Below are positions 54,642 through 63,952 of a DNA stretch of 64,000 bases, piece by piece. The position numbers and the translations under genes are program-made. The notes beneath the pieces are model-generated. The model had not been told where the DNA came from. It did no database searches and saw only the letters and a list, made by a program, of their open reading frames with translations. Numbering within the stretch: the stretch's first letter is position 1; each line of letters starts with the position of its first letter. Source of the stretch: Anabaena sp. PCC 7108 (GTDB taxonomy: Bacteria; Cyanobacteriota; Cyanobacteriia; Cyanobacteriales; Nostocaceae); NCBI RefSeq assembly GCF_000332135.1, contig NZ_KB235896.1:1995403-2059402 (forward strand). Reading direction: 5' to 3'.

Positions 54642-56039
54642 CTAAGTCCGCAGGGATCGCATTTGTCGTGTTTGCTCGATTATCTGGTCTATATCTTCTT
54701 GAGATAAGCGTTGAATATAGTTAATTTTCACTTCTTCTAGAAAATCATTGAGTAAACTCTGAATTTCTCTGAGTACGTGTTTTTCCTGAATTTCAGAACT
54801 AAAAACAGTAACAAATTTTTCTATTAATTGGCTTGAAAGTTTTGCTGCTACTGGATCTTTAATGGTACTAACCAAAGCAATATATAAATTAGTGGTGATT
54901 TGAGTTGCTAGTTGCTCACTTAGCTGACTTTGTGCTTGTTCTACTCCAGGTAGCCTCAGCAAATTACGATAAAGCGGTACTTGTTGGAAAGCCGTTTCGA
55001 TGTTGTGACGTAAAATAGCATTAATTTGCGGCTGAATCTTAGGTAATACTTGATTGACAATAGTTTGCACCAAAAGTCCTGCGATCGCTTCCACTTCATT
55101 GACATTATTAATATCTATGTAGCTACGTTCTTTTTCTGGATGCAACAGCCAGTGTGTGATCTCACCTCGCTGAATCGATCCCTGAACCTGGTTAATTACC
55201 CTCACTACGACAATTTCGGTGATTTCTTCGGCAAAATTGGCTACTATACCTTGATGAATTTGTCGCCTGAATAAATGCAAATTAATTAACTGTGCTTGAT
55301 CAAGACGCACCAGTACTGGTATGGTTCGCAACCAACGCCAAAACGGAATTAGTAAAAATAAGTCATACCAACGCCACAAGATCGCTTCTAACCAGCTTAA
55401 ATGGCGATTTTCGCGTTTGATATAGTAAGTACGTCCTAGGATATCTAAAGCAAATATGACTAAGAAGGGTAAATCAATTAGCCAGAAATCATCTAAAAAT
55501 TCCCCATTTTCACCTATTTTGCGATAATAGTTGGTAGCAATCGCCGGGCGAATTTGCTGGTTGAAAAAATTGATTTCCTGAATCCAATCGTTTTTAGATA
55601 AGTATGCTGAACTCCAAAAAGTAGCAAAGGCGCGTTTTGCTGATTCTTGTCCGATGTGTTCCCGCATTCGGTTTTTAATTTTTTCCAGTGATCCACTTTT
55701 ATTCGCACCTGCAAAGGGATTACTATCAATCATCTCACTGCTGAGACGGTTCATTTCCTCTAGCTTAATTTTTACCTCAGGTGAGTTTAACCCTGTTTGA
55801 CTAATCTGTTTTTCTAATACACTGACTGTTTCTAAATATTTTTTCGTGTCTCGATGGGGTTCAATACCTTTAATAGAATCATAAATCTGCGTAATTTGGG
55901 GAATTCTTCGGAAATAAAAATCTCTCCATTGTACGTAACTTAAATCAAACAATACTAAACCTAAGTTAACTGTGGCAGTAATTGCCATTAATCTTTCAAA
56001 CCACAAATGGCGTTGCTTTGGAGCTTTTAATTTACTCAT
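54642..56039 (-). CDS. Conserved cyanobacterial membrane protein, unknown
   Basis: About 465 residues. A hydrophobic helix near residues 17-35 (ITATVNLGLVLFDLSYV), then about 150 charged residues, then two or three more membrane segments (about 190-260, LIDLPFLVIFALDILGR and WYDLFLLIPFWRWL). The long C-terminal half is helical and hydrophilic (EEITEIVVVRVINQVQGSIQ). The arrangement of the middle resembles ion-channel-like folds, but no pore or voltage motif is convincing. Function unknown. Confidence 0.72.
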   Translation of the reverse strand: MSKLKAPKQRHLWFERLMAITATVNLGLVLFDLSYVQWRDFYFRRIPQITQIYDSIKGIEPHRDTKKYLETVSVLEKQISQTGLNSPEVKIKLEEMNRLSSEMIDSNPFAGANKSGSLEKIKNRMREHIGQESAKRAFATFWSSAYLSKNDWIQEINFFNQQIRPAIATNYYRKIGENGEFLDDFWLIDLPFLVIFALDILGRTYYIKRENRHLSWLEAILWRWYDLFLLIPFWRWLRTIPVLVRLDQAQLINLHLFRRQIHQGIVANFAEEITEIVVVRVINQVQGSIQRGEITHWLLHPEKERSYIDINNVNEVEAIAGLLVQTIVNQVLPKIQPQINAILRHNIETAFQQVPLYRNLLRLPGVEQAQSQLSEQLATQITTNLYIALVSTIKDPVAAKLSSQLIEKFVTVFSSEIQEKHVLREIQSLLNDFLEEVKINYIQRLSQEDIDQIIEQTRQMRSLRT

Positions 56040-56270
56040 CGATAGTTACTAATTATACACAGCTTATAATATTTATTCTCTTTAGCTTTGCTAATAAAAC
56101 ATCAAACCATTGATAGATGTTAAAAATCAATTGATTGATGTTGGTTAACAATCAATCAAATTCTAATTAATCAAAATTCATGAATATTTGAAAAATAAGA
56201 GCTTATAGAAACTTAAGATACTTTTGTTAGCATTTCCATTGTGCTGATTTCATCCAAAGGAGTTATGAAA

Positions 56271-56981
56271 ATGTGGTGTGATTTGGGAAAATCAAGGGCA
56301 ACCATTGCTGTTATCTGCGTAGTGGCAGTTAGCACTGTAATTTCAGATACAGCTTTTGCTGTCCGTCAGCGTAATTATAAGCCTCAGGAATTTCGGGCTG
56401 TATTGCATGGGTTGGGTTATAAAGTCAAAGTCACAAATGATTCACTGACTGACGAGGAAACTAAAAAAGCAATTAGTGAATTTCAAAAAGGCTACAAGTT
56501 AAATGTTGATGGTAAAGCAGGCCCAAAAACCCAGGCTTTTGCAGCCAACATTGTGCAAATTCTGCAAGGGAATTTGAATGCTGTGCTGAAGCCTAATCCT
56601 GTTCTGCCCCGGGATCAATTTTACAGCACTCGGTTGGAAGAATTAGTGAAGGAGTATCAGAAAAAAAATCAATTAACTGAAACTGGTATTGCTGATTTAG
56701 CACTCCGTCAGAAGTTGAATGAAGAGGCTAAGACTGTTATTGGTTTACCAACGCCATCTCCAAAACCAACAGCTAAACCGATGGCTAAACCAACCCCAAT
56801 GTCATCTCCAAAACCAACTGCTAAACCGATGACTAAACCAACCCCAATGTCATCTCCAAAACCAACAGCTAAACCGATGGCTAAACCAACCCCAACGCCG
56901 TCACCAACACCAACAGCTAAACCAATGGCTAAACCAACAGCAACGCCATCTCCAACACCCACGGCTACACCAACCCCCTAA
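56271..56981 (+). CDS. Exported peptidoglycan-binding protein with proline-rich repeat tail
   Basis: About 236 residues from the ATG at 56271, chosen because AGGAG lies eight bases upstream; earlier in-frame starts at 56241 and 56265 do not fit that site. A signal peptide ends near FA-VRQ. PG_binding_1-type repeats follow ([35 protein letters not shown] then PKTQAFA; a second unit after it). The C-terminal third is a repeat of [16 protein letters not shown], 48 bp per unit. It probably binds cell-wall glycan through the folded part with the tail as a spacer. Confidence 0.82.
   Translation: MWCDLGKSRATIAVICVVAVSTVISDTAFAVRQRNYKPQEFRAVLHGLGYKVKVTNDSLTDEETKKAISEFQKGYKLNVDGKAGPKTQAFAANIVQILQGNLNAVLKPNPVLPRDQFYSTRLEELVKEYQKKNQLTETGIADLALRQKLNEEAKTVIGLPTPSPKPTAKPMAKPTPMSSPKPTAKPMTKPTPMSSPKPTAKPMAKPTPTPSPTPTAKPMAKPTATPSPTPTATPTP
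56758..56960 (+). repeat. 48-bp in-frame tandem repeat
   Basis: About four units of a 48-bp sequence encoding [16 protein letters not shown]-type peptides at the 3' end of the peptidoglycan-binding gene. The last unit is degenerate. Confidence 0.85.
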
Positions 56982-57000
56982 CCCGGATTTATTTCTTTAG

Positions 57001-57125
57001 TAGGACTTACGCAAGTGTCACACCAAACATCTATTTTATGGTGCGTCAGATATCAAATATCTGTTTATTTGCAGGATATATCAGGTCTGACGCACCCTAC
57101 CAATATGCCAGTTGCGTAAGTCCTG
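57001..57125. mobile_element. MITE family 1, copy C (inverted)
   Basis: 125 bp with TAGGACTTACGCAA and TTGCGTAAGTCCTG ends and the GGTGCGTCAGAT / TCTGACGCACCC core. Perfect 5-bp duplication TTTAG at 56996-57000 and 57126-57130. Its inner asymmetric parts (GTGTCACACC left, GCCAGTTGCG right) show it is inverted relative to copies A and D. Confidence 0.88.
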
Positions 57126-57362
57126 TTTAGGTTTGGGTAGAATGACGACGACGGTCATCACTAAGGATAAAAATATACTGAATGGTGAACTGTCTTTCCT
57201 ACATCAGATAGTAAGCTGTTACACATTTAGTAACCCAGGTCTAAATTAAAAACTTGTACTAGTGCAGCGCGGCAGAAATAACTATCTAGTGAAAAAAGTT
57301 GACTGTGTAAGCTTTATTCCTTCTTGCTTTCTGCCTTCTGCCTCTTTGCACTAGTTTGGACA

Positions 57363-58355
57363 TTAAATATCGAACTTTTTGAGCAATATAAATCTTGATT
57401 TCCTCCAAAATTCTTGGGGTGAATAAGGAGAATTTGGTACATTTTCTAATCTGTGAAAATGAAATTCAAGCTTTTTCGCCAAAGCAACAGATGTAAACTT
57501 TGCACCATCTGTAGATGATAAAAATGTTTTGATATTATCTCTGATGTGGTTAAACTCTGAGGGTGTTATACTCATCATTCTTTTGTATAATTCATCATAG
57601 TCTGAACCATCAAATTCTAGATAGCATTCCTGTGGAATGTGAGTGGCAATATCAGGAGCGCCGAAATATATAGGTATAGCCCCAGCAAAAAATGCTGAAA
57701 ATATCTTTTCTGTGATGTATCCATCTTCTCGGCTGTTTTCAAAGCAAATGAGAAATTTGTAGTTTCTGAGTTTTACTAATTTATCATTGCCCATAATTGA
57801 GCCTTTCAACACCCCCTTCCAACCTCTGTTATTCCAAGGAAGTGTCTTATTCCAAACTCTTCCATAGGTATGAAAATCGTCACCAAATGCGTTGTCAAAA
57901 AAGTTGACTGCTTTTTCTCTTTCAATATCACCCTGTAAATTTCTACATTCTTTTTTATATCTTTGATGAACCATAGCTAGGGTATGCTCTGGTTGTTCTT
58001 GAAATTCTTGAATGGAGGAAAAGTCTTGAGGTCCTAAATAAAATTCATCGTCAGATCCAGTACTAGAACTGCTGATACCTAAAAATCCACCAAACAACTT
58101 TTTATATTTTGTACCATACATTTTTTTATATCTAGAGTAAGGTTCTGTAATTATCAGGATTGTTCTTCGCAGGGAAAAATTTGGTAGAAATTGGCCATTC
58201 ATGGAAATAAACCAATCTGCTTCCTGGGGATTAGATGTGTAGTAATATCCCTGAGATTCCAGATACGATAATCCTGAATTTCCATGTATATCTTTCCCAG
58301 AAAGCAGTTGCTTTAATGCTCCTACTCCATCTGGGTTCTTCTCACAAAATTTCAT
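57363..58355 (-). CDS. Family 10 glycosyltransferase (fucosyltransferase-like)
   Basis: About 330 residues. The alpha-1,3-fucosyltransferase motif is clear: KFLICFENSREDGYITEKIF, then AIPIYFGAPDI. Members transfer fucose from GDP-fucose to a sugar acceptor in surface glycans. The N-terminal half (KTLPWNNRGWKGVLKGS etc.) is less conserved, as usual. No membrane segment. The gene stands alone and is flanked on both sides by MITE copies in opposite orientation, and so may have been moved as a unit. GDP-fucose synthesis genes are not in the window. Confidence 0.83.
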   Translation of the reverse strand: MKFCEKNPDGVGALKQLLSGKDIHGNSGLSYLESQGYYYTSNPQEADWFISMNGQFLPNFSLRRTILIITEPYSRYKKMYGTKYKKLFGGFLGISSSSTGSDDEFYLGPQDFSSIQEFQEQPEHTLAMVHQRYKKECRNLQGDIEREKAVNFFDNAFGDDFHTYGRVWNKTLPWNNRGWKGVLKGSIMGNDKLVKLRNYKFLICFENSREDGYITEKIFSAFFAGAIPIYFGAPDIATHIPQECYLEFDGSDYDELYKRMMSITPSEFNHIRDNIKTFLSSTDGAKFTSVALAKKLEFHFHRLENVPNSPYSPQEFWRKSRFILLKKFDI

Positions 58356-58402
58356 GCCTCAAGTCCTTTATTAAACTTTCAAGATCAGAATGTAAACAGA
58401 AA

Positions 58403-58528
58403 TAAGACTTATGCAACTGGCACATTAGTAAGGTGCGTCAGATATCAAAAATCTGTTTATTTACTAGATTTATGCAATCTGACGCACCCTACAACAGATT
58501 TTTGGTGTGACACGCAGCTTTAGTCCTA
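58403..58528. mobile_element. MITE family 1, copy D
   Basis: About 126 bp with TAAGACTTATGCAACTGG and CTTTAGTCCTA ends and the GGTGCGTCAGAT / TCTGACGCACCC core. Flanks AGAAA and ACAAA agree at four of five bases. The outer ends have decayed more than in copies A-C. Confidence 0.78.
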
Positions 58529-58714
58529 ACAAATAAAGGTTAAGAAAATTACTGATTGTTCCGGTTGCAAAAAACAACAGTTATTGTCAGTTATGTTCTT
58601 AAATGATTTTCTTCTCAGTGTTGTTACTTATTTTACCTTATTGATCATCAAATATAGCATTACGGTCTTTGTGTTGTTGAATGGTGATTATGATAGTGAG
58701 GAGCGTAGCCAGGT

Positions 58715-60268
58715 TTACTCTTCATCTTCATCGGGTTCTAAATCTTCTTCTGTCAGTTCCTGATGAGGGATAGCGGCAATAATTGCATCTATTACTTTTG
58801 ATACTTGTAATATTTCGATGTTTAAATCGGGAAATTTTTGACCTTTGGGAACGATCGCTCTTTTAAACCCCAGTTTTGCTGCTTCTTTTAAGCGCAGTTC
58901 CATTTGGGAGACTGATCTGACTTGTCCCCCTAATCCCACTTCTCCAATCAATACAGTACCAGGATCAACTATTCTGTCGCGGAAACTGGCGACAATTGCG
59001 ATCGCTATTCCTAAATCTACTGCTGGTTCTTCTACGTTTAAGCCACCAGCAGATGCGACATAGGAATCTAATTTCGACATGGGTATCCCCACTCGTTTTT
59101 CTAGGACTGCGAGGATTTGCACTAAACGGTTATAATCTATGCCAGTCCCAGCCCGACGTGGTGAAGGGTAACTGGTAGGACTGACTAAAGCTTGTAGTTC
59201 TACAACTATCGGCCGTGTTCCTTCACAAGCTACGACAATGGCTGTACCTGGTGCGGGGTCGTCACGATTCCCTAAAAACAATTCTGAGGGGTTGTCAACT
59301 TCCCGTAATCCTTCTGTCACCATTTCAAATATACCAATTTCGTGTGTTGCACCGAAACGATTTTTTACTGTTCTTAATAATCGGTGAGAAGCAAAGCGAT
59401 CGCCTTCAAAATACAATACTGTATCGACTAAATGCTCCAAAACTTTCGGTCCTGCGATCGCACCTTCTTTGGTGACGTGACCGACAATTAACATTGTAAT
59501 ATCTTCATGCTTTGCCACCTTCATTAAGGCTGCTGTACATTCCCGTACTTGAGCTACTGAACCTGGTGCAGATGTCAAAGCTGGAAAAAATACAGTTTGT
59601 ATACTATCTATGACTGCCACATTTGGTCGCAGGGAGTCTATTTCCCGTAAAATTTCTTCTAAATCAGTTTCTGGCAATACATACAAGTTTGCACCTATAC
59701 TATCTGGATCTATTATTTCTTCAGTATTTTCTGTTATTTCTTCAGTATTATTAGTTTCATCATTCTCAGTTACTACATTGAGAGTTTTTGACATTCCTAA
59801 CCGAGAAGCGCGTAGTTTCACCTGTTGTCCTGATTCTTCCCCAGTGACGTAGAGGATGCGGTATTTTTGCGCCAATTGATTGGATACTTGTAATAGCAGA
59901 GTCGATTTACCAATTCCTGGATCACCGCCAATTAGCACCATTGAACCAGGGACAACCCCACCACCAAGTACCCGATCTAATTCTCCATAACCAGATTCCC
60001 AACGAGCAATTTGGCGATCGCTAATTTGATCAAAAGTAAGAGAAGCTCTTGCTTTAGCGGGTTTAGCTGATTTGTTAGCAGATTTAGCATTAGTTTGAGC
60101 AGCGTGCCAATTACCTACTCCCCCCCGATTAGGTACATCTACCCCAAAAGGACTGGCATTTTGTTCTATCAAAGAATCATAAGTGTCACAATTAGAACAC
60201 TTTCCAAACCATTGGGAGAACTCTGATGCACAATTACTGCAAATGAAAATGGTTTTTGGCTTTGCCAT
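58715..60268 (-). CDS. radA: DNA repair protein RadA
   Basis: About 517 residues. N-terminal zinc finger FICSNCASEFSQWFGKCSNC, RecA-type ATPase with Walker A IGGDPGIGKSTLL, the RadA signature VKNRFGATHEIGIF and the Lon-like C-terminal domain (VASAGGLNVEEPAVDLGIAI). RadA is a helicase that promotes branch migration during recombination. There is an acidic insertion of about 20 residues after Walker A (NNTEEITENTEEIIDPDS). Divergent from rpaB. Confidence 0.96.
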   Translation of the reverse strand: MAKPKTIFICSNCASEFSQWFGKCSNCDTYDSLIEQNASPFGVDVPNRGGVGNWHAAQTNAKSANKSAKPAKARASLTFDQISDRQIARWESGYGELDRVLGGGVVPGSMVLIGGDPGIGKSTLLLQVSNQLAQKYRILYVTGEESGQQVKLRASRLGMSKTLNVVTENDETNNTEEITENTEEIIDPDSIGANLYVLPETDLEEILREIDSLRPNVAVIDSIQTVFFPALTSAPGSVAQVRECTAALMKVAKHEDITMLIVGHVTKEGAIAGPKVLEHLVDTVLYFEGDRFASHRLLRTVKNRFGATHEIGIFEMVTEGLREVDNPSELFLGNRDDPAPGTAIVVACEGTRPIVVELQALVSPTSYPSPRRAGTGIDYNRLVQILAVLEKRVGIPMSKLDSYVASAGGLNVEEPAVDLGIAIAIVASFRDRIVDPGTVLIGEVGLGGQVRSVSQMELRLKEAAKLGFKRAIVPKGQKFPDLNIEILQVSKVIDAIIAAIPHQELTEEDLEPDEDEE

Positions 60269-60438
60269 GCTTAATTTTTATTAAAAAATCTTAATTGTTC
60301 CTTAAGTTTTATAAAAAACAGAAGTTCAATAATAGTAGGAGTTACAGCTTTTTTCTAATCAGTTGATGGAATGATATCTTAATATTATGGTATTAAAAAT
60401 TCATCATGTAAGATTTTAGTTAGGGAGCCTAGGGAAAC

Positions 60439-61167
60439 TTGGAAAGTCATAAAGAAAAAATCCTGGTAGTAGACGACGAAGCCAGCATTCGCCGGATTTT
60501 GGAAACGCGCCTTTCCATGATTGGCTACGATGTAGTAACTGCTGGCGACGGTGAAGAAGCTTTAGAAACCTTTCGCAAAACTGAACCAGACTTAGTAGTG
60601 TTGGATGTGATGATGCCAAAGCTAGATGGCTATGGTGTTTGTCAAGAATTACGTAAGGAATCAGATGTCCCCATCATCATGCTAACAGCTTTGGGGGATG
60701 TAGCTGATCGCATCACGGGATTGGAATTAGGTGCTGATGACTATGTAGTTAAACCATTCTCCCCTAAAGAGCTAGAAGCGCGAATTCGTTCAGTGTTGCG
60801 ACGGGTGGACAAAACCGGGGCGACGGGTATTCCCAGTTCTGGGGTAATTCATGTCGGGAATATCAGAATCGATACCAATAAACGCCAAGTTTACAAAGGT
60901 GACGAGCGTATTCGCTTGACAGGTATGGAATTCAGCTTACTAGAGTTGTTAGTAAGTCGCTCTGGAGAAGCCTTTTCCCGTTCGGAAATCTTGCAAGAAG
61001 TTTGGGGATACACACCCGAACGTCATGTAGATACTCGCGTGGTGGATGTACATATCTCCCGTTTACGGGCCAAATTGGAAGATGATCCCAGTAACCCAGA
61101 ACTAATACTTACTGCTAGAGGAACTGGTTATCTTTTTCAACGAATACTGGAACCAGGAGAGGAGTGA
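60439..61167 (+). CDS. rpaB: OmpR-family response regulator RpaB
   Basis: About 242 residues, TTG start at 60439. Receiver domain with VVDDEASIRRILETRLSMIG, phosphoacceptor VVLDVMMPKLDGYG and VVKPFSPKELEARI; winged-helix output domain with RLTGMEFSLLELLVSRSGE and DTRVVDVHISRLRAKLEDD. Nearly identical in my memory to RpaB/Ycf27, the essential regulator of high-light and photosystem I genes. It is divergent from radA with 170 bases between. Confidence 0.94.
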   Translation: MESHKEKILVVDDEASIRRILETRLSMIGYDVVTAGDGEEALETFRKTEPDLVVLDVMMPKLDGYGVCQELRKESDVPIIMLTALGDVADRITGLELGADDYVVKPFSPKELEARIRSVLRRVDKTGATGIPSSGVIHVGNIRIDTNKRQVYKGDERIRLTGMEFSLLELLVSRSGEAFSRSEILQEVWGYTPERHVDTRVVDVHISRLRAKLEDDPSNPELILTARGTGYLFQRILEPGEE

Positions 61168-61294
61168 AGAAGGTGACAGGTGACAGGTGACAGGTGACAG
61201 AGAAAAAGCAGGGGGAGCAGGGAGGAGGGAGCAGGTGGAAAGATAAATATTCTTTCCCAATTACCAATTACCAATCACCAATTACCAATTACCA
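61168..61294. repeat. Short tandem repeats
   Basis: Four copies of GTGACAG (61171-61200 region), then a GGGAGCAGGGAGGAGG-type tract and CCAATTACCAATCACC-type repeats just before the next ATG. Confidence 0.8.
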
Positions 61295-61933
61295 ATGACT
61301 AAATCTGATCCCAATCGAGTTTTGCGGCGTTTACCCCTAGTCGTTGGGGGTTTAGGTGCTGTACTTTTGTTGATTAATCGGTTTTTGACACCAGAACTTA
61401 CTAATTCCCAAGCGCGTGGTGATGTGCTGGGAGTTATTTTGAGTGCGGTGTTAATTTTAACGGGTTTAATTTGGCAACAGGTACAACCTCGCACACCTGA
61501 GACAGTAAAACTGATTGGGGAAGAAGGTTTTTTCTTAGCGGCAGATTTACCAGAAGCCTTGAAAACAGAACTAGCCTGGGCATCGCATTTATTATTAACT
61601 AATACAGTGACGCGATCGCTTATCGTTTACTATCAAGGTAAGGTTTTGTTACGCCGCGGTATTCTGGCTCCTAAATCTGAAGTTATACCAGGAACTATCT
61701 TAAAAAGAGTCCTGGAAACACAAAAGCCAATTTATTTAGTTGCTTTGTATGTGTATCCAGGCAAAATAGAATTTGATTATTTACCAGAAAACACACAAGG
61801 TGTAATTTGTCAACCCATTGGTAAAGAAGGTGTATTAATTTTAGGGGCAAATACTCCCCGTAGCTATACTAAACAAGATGAGAACTGGATTGCAGGAATT
61901 GCCGATAAATTAGCTGTTACACTTCGGGAGTAG
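61295..61933 (+). CDS. CCB2/CCB4-like cofactor assembly protein
   Basis: About 212 residues with two hydrophobic helices at the start (RLPLVVGGLGAVLLLINRFL and DVLGVILSAVLILTGLIWQQ). The soluble part has VKLIGEEGFFLAADLPEALK, then LIVYYQGKVLLRRGI and GVICQPIGKEGVLILGANTP, as in the CCB2/CCB4 family, which attaches haem c(i) to cytochrome b6 in the thylakoid. The name rests on pattern memory. It follows rpaB in the same direction. Confidence 0.78.
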   Translation: MTKSDPNRVLRRLPLVVGGLGAVLLLINRFLTPELTNSQARGDVLGVILSAVLILTGLIWQQVQPRTPETVKLIGEEGFFLAADLPEALKTELAWASHLLLTNTVTRSLIVYYQGKVLLRRGILAPKSEVIPGTILKRVLETQKPIYLVALYVYPGKIEFDYLPENTQGVICQPIGKEGVLILGANTPRSYTKQDENWIAGIADKLAVTLRE

Positions 61934-61949
61934 TTAGTTTTAAGGTTTT

Positions 61950-62000
61950 GTAGTCAGCACTTTAGTGCTGAGAAAATAAGGAGTAAAGTCCTGACTACGC
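61950..62000. repeat. Palindromic intergenic repeat
   Basis: GTAGTCAGCACTTTAGTGCTGA holds a hairpin (GCACTTTAGTGC), and the outer GTAGTCA pairs with TGACTAC at about 61991-61997. This type recurs in cyanobacterial genomes. Confidence 0.6.
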
Positions 62001-62013
62001 TTAATTAAGAATT

Positions 62014-62532
62014 ATGCAAATAATTTACTGGTTATTAATAACGCTCATGATTGTGGGTGTAATTGGTTCTGTAGTGCCGGCTATACCTGGAAGCAGCTTA
62101 ATTTTAATTGCCATTATTATTTGGGGAGTTGTCAGTAGTTCCTTTGCAGCGATTAAAATTCCCCTCATAGTGACAATTATTGTTCTACTTCTGAGTATGG
62201 CAGTAGATTTTTTGGCTGGCTACTTAGGAGCAAAACAAGCAGGTGCTAGTAAATGGGGGCAAATTGGCGCTTTGGTAGGATTGTTACTAGGATTTTTCGG
62301 ATTATTACCCACATTACCCTTTGGCAGTCCATTATTAGGAATTCTACTTGGTCCGCTATTAGGTGCAATTATTGGTGAGTACATTTACTGTCGTGATTTA
62401 GGACTTGCAGTCAAAGCTGGGATAGGAATCACAGTAGGAACCTTGGTAGGGAATTTCATTCAGGGCATTCTTGCGGTTGGTGCGGTGATAGTTTTTCTAT
62501 GGACAACATGGCCTCAAGTATACGGTGGGTAA
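62014..62532 (+). CDS. DUF456 membrane protein
   Basis: About 172 residues, almost entirely hydrophobic with about five helices. The patterns GVIGSVVPAIPGSSLILIAI then DFLAGYLGAKQAGASKWG fit DUF456. Glycine-rich helices (GLLLGFFGLLPTLPFGSP) follow. Function unknown; membrane location is clear. Same direction as the CCB-like gene, 80 bases after it, and closed by the terminator at 62655. Confidence 0.87.
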   Translation: MQIIYWLLITLMIVGVIGSVVPAIPGSSLILIAIIIWGVVSSSFAAIKIPLIVTIIVLLLSMAVDFLAGYLGAKQAGASKWGQIGALVGLLLGFFGLLPTLPFGSPLLGILLGPLLGAIIGEYIYCRDLGLAVKAGIGITVGTLVGNFIQGILAVGAVIVFLWTTWPQVYGG

Positions 62533-62654
62533 AATTTAGTTACTTACTCGTATTGCTTAGGAATACATCTTCATCATAAGTTCATAAAAAAGTCATAGGT
62601 TTGTAAAACAGGCTGACTTGTACAGTACGGCAGCAATAACTACAACTTCATCAG

Positions 62655-62694
62655 AAGATAGAAAGCCGATAACATAAGCCTTCTATCTTTTTTA
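62655..62694 (+). terminator. Intrinsic terminator after the DUF456 gene
   Basis: AAGATAGAAAGC and GCCTTCTATCTT pair with one mismatch, and the T-tract TTTTTT follows directly. It lies about 120 bases after the DUF456 stop. Confidence 0.8.
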
Positions 62695-63148
62695 TTGCTT
62701 GTCTGGCAGTCTGTGATAGCGAATATTGGCAGCAAAAGTATGTAGTAGGCAAAAACATTTCTATCATTGATACGACCAGTCTACTGACCTAAAACTCCCA
62801 TAATCTAAGGATATTGCCATAAAACTACATCATGACGACTTAGGCTCAGTAAACAATAATAACTAGACTGAAAATGAAGATTATATCAAGATGGTTCAGT
62901 ATATCTTGCATACTCTAAGTAATTATGTAATTATTACAGTGTAGGGAATGCAAGATGAACAAAAAAGCGGTAACACTACTTAATGTGTCATCCAACACAG
63001 CAATCCTACTCTACTTTCTACATTAAAGATGATTCCCACTTAGGGCTTAAGGGTATTTCCTGAACTTCTAAATAATTTCAGGATTGCTGTGGGGTAAAAA
63101 ATCTGTTCGTTTCTGTAAATAAATTTTTGATAGGAGCCTGAAATTACA
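62695..63148. other. Non-coding region upstream of the PEP-CTERM gene
   Basis: About 450 bases with no gene of useful length; a 23-codon frame at about 62955 is too short to support. The PEP-CTERM promoter must lie here. No clear motif is seen. Confidence 0.5.
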
Positions 63149-63871
63149 ATGTTTAACTTCAAATCTCAACTTTTAGGCGCTGCTGCTGTACTACCTATAG
63201 TTGCTGCTGGTTTCTTAGGTTCTGCTGGTTCTGCTGAAGCTGCTGCACTCATAGGTGATTTTAGCTTCAATGGTGGTACAACAGTTAATCCATTTGCGAG
63301 CAGTACAGTTAAGTTGACAAAAGATGCTCTATACTTTGAGCCTCAGCCAATTACCCCAGTTGCTATTGCCTCTCAGAGCGGCGACTTTTCGAGTTTCAAT
63401 TCAGCTAACATAGGTAATATTATCTCCTTCAGTGGAGATACTGCTGATAACCCATTTTTAGACCTCGGTAACCTTACTATACCTGGTATTATATTACCAG
63501 CTGAGAGTACTGCTTCTTTAACAGATAGCCTGAATACCTTTACTCTGGAATCTTCTGATTATAAGGTGTCACAAAGCGGTGCTAACGTTAGTATAGACGT
63601 TGAACTTTGGGGTTTCTTTACTAGTGCTACTGGAGAGATATCTAAGGGAGCAGGAAACATAACCTTCCAGAAAAATAATACGAATGTTACCGATGTAAAT
63701 ACTCTTCTTAACGGTGGTGGAACATTAACTACTGCGTCAGGTAGTGGTATGACCTTCTCTGGTGCTGCCTTCACCGCTACTTCTACTCCCGAACCTACCA
63801 CAATGTTAGGTTTAGGTTTAGTTGCTGCGGGAATGACCGTAGCTCGTCGTCGCAAACTTGTAAAAGCGTAG
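63149..63871 (+). CDS. PEP-CTERM-sorted exported protein
   Basis: About 240 residues. A signal peptide of about 30 residues (LLGAAAVLPIVAAGFLGSAG) and a C-terminal PEP-CTERM tail (TPEPTTMLGLGLVAAG, then MTVARRRK). The middle is Ser/Thr/Asn-rich and beta-like with no known domain. Such tails are cut and anchored by an exosortase in bacteria that make extracellular polysaccharide. ATG with TAGGAG about 11 bases upstream. A strong terminator follows. Confidence 0.88.
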   Translation: MFNFKSQLLGAAAVLPIVAAGFLGSAGSAEAAALIGDFSFNGGTTVNPFASSTVKLTKDALYFEPQPITPVAIASQSGDFSSFNSANIGNIISFSGDTADNPFLDLGNLTIPGIILPAESTASLTDSLNTFTLESSDYKVSQSGANVSIDVELWGFFTSATGEISKGAGNITFQKNNTNVTDVNTLLNGGGTLTTASGSGMTFSGAAFTATSTPEPTTMLGLGLVAAGMTVARRRKLVKA

Positions 63872-63909
63872 TTTGAAAGACTACTTCTAATATCAAAACC
63901 TTAATTTTC

Positions 63910-63952
63910 GATCTGGTTGGAGTGCAACATTTTACCAACCAGGTCATTTTTT
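63910..63952 (+). terminator. Intrinsic terminator after the PEP-CTERM gene
   Basis: GATCTGGTTGG and CCAACCAGGTC form an 11-bp stem (one G-T pair) with a 14-base loop, followed by ATTTTTTT. Confidence 0.85.

Noticed and set aside
56708-56962. Glycine/valine-rich minus frame
   Set aside because: Antisense of the 48-bp repeat in the peptidoglycan-binding gene.
62955-63026. 23-codon plus frame (MNKKAVTLLN...) upstream of the PEP-CTERM gene
   Set aside because: Too short to support; no resemblance to known small cyanobacterial peptides such as PatS.
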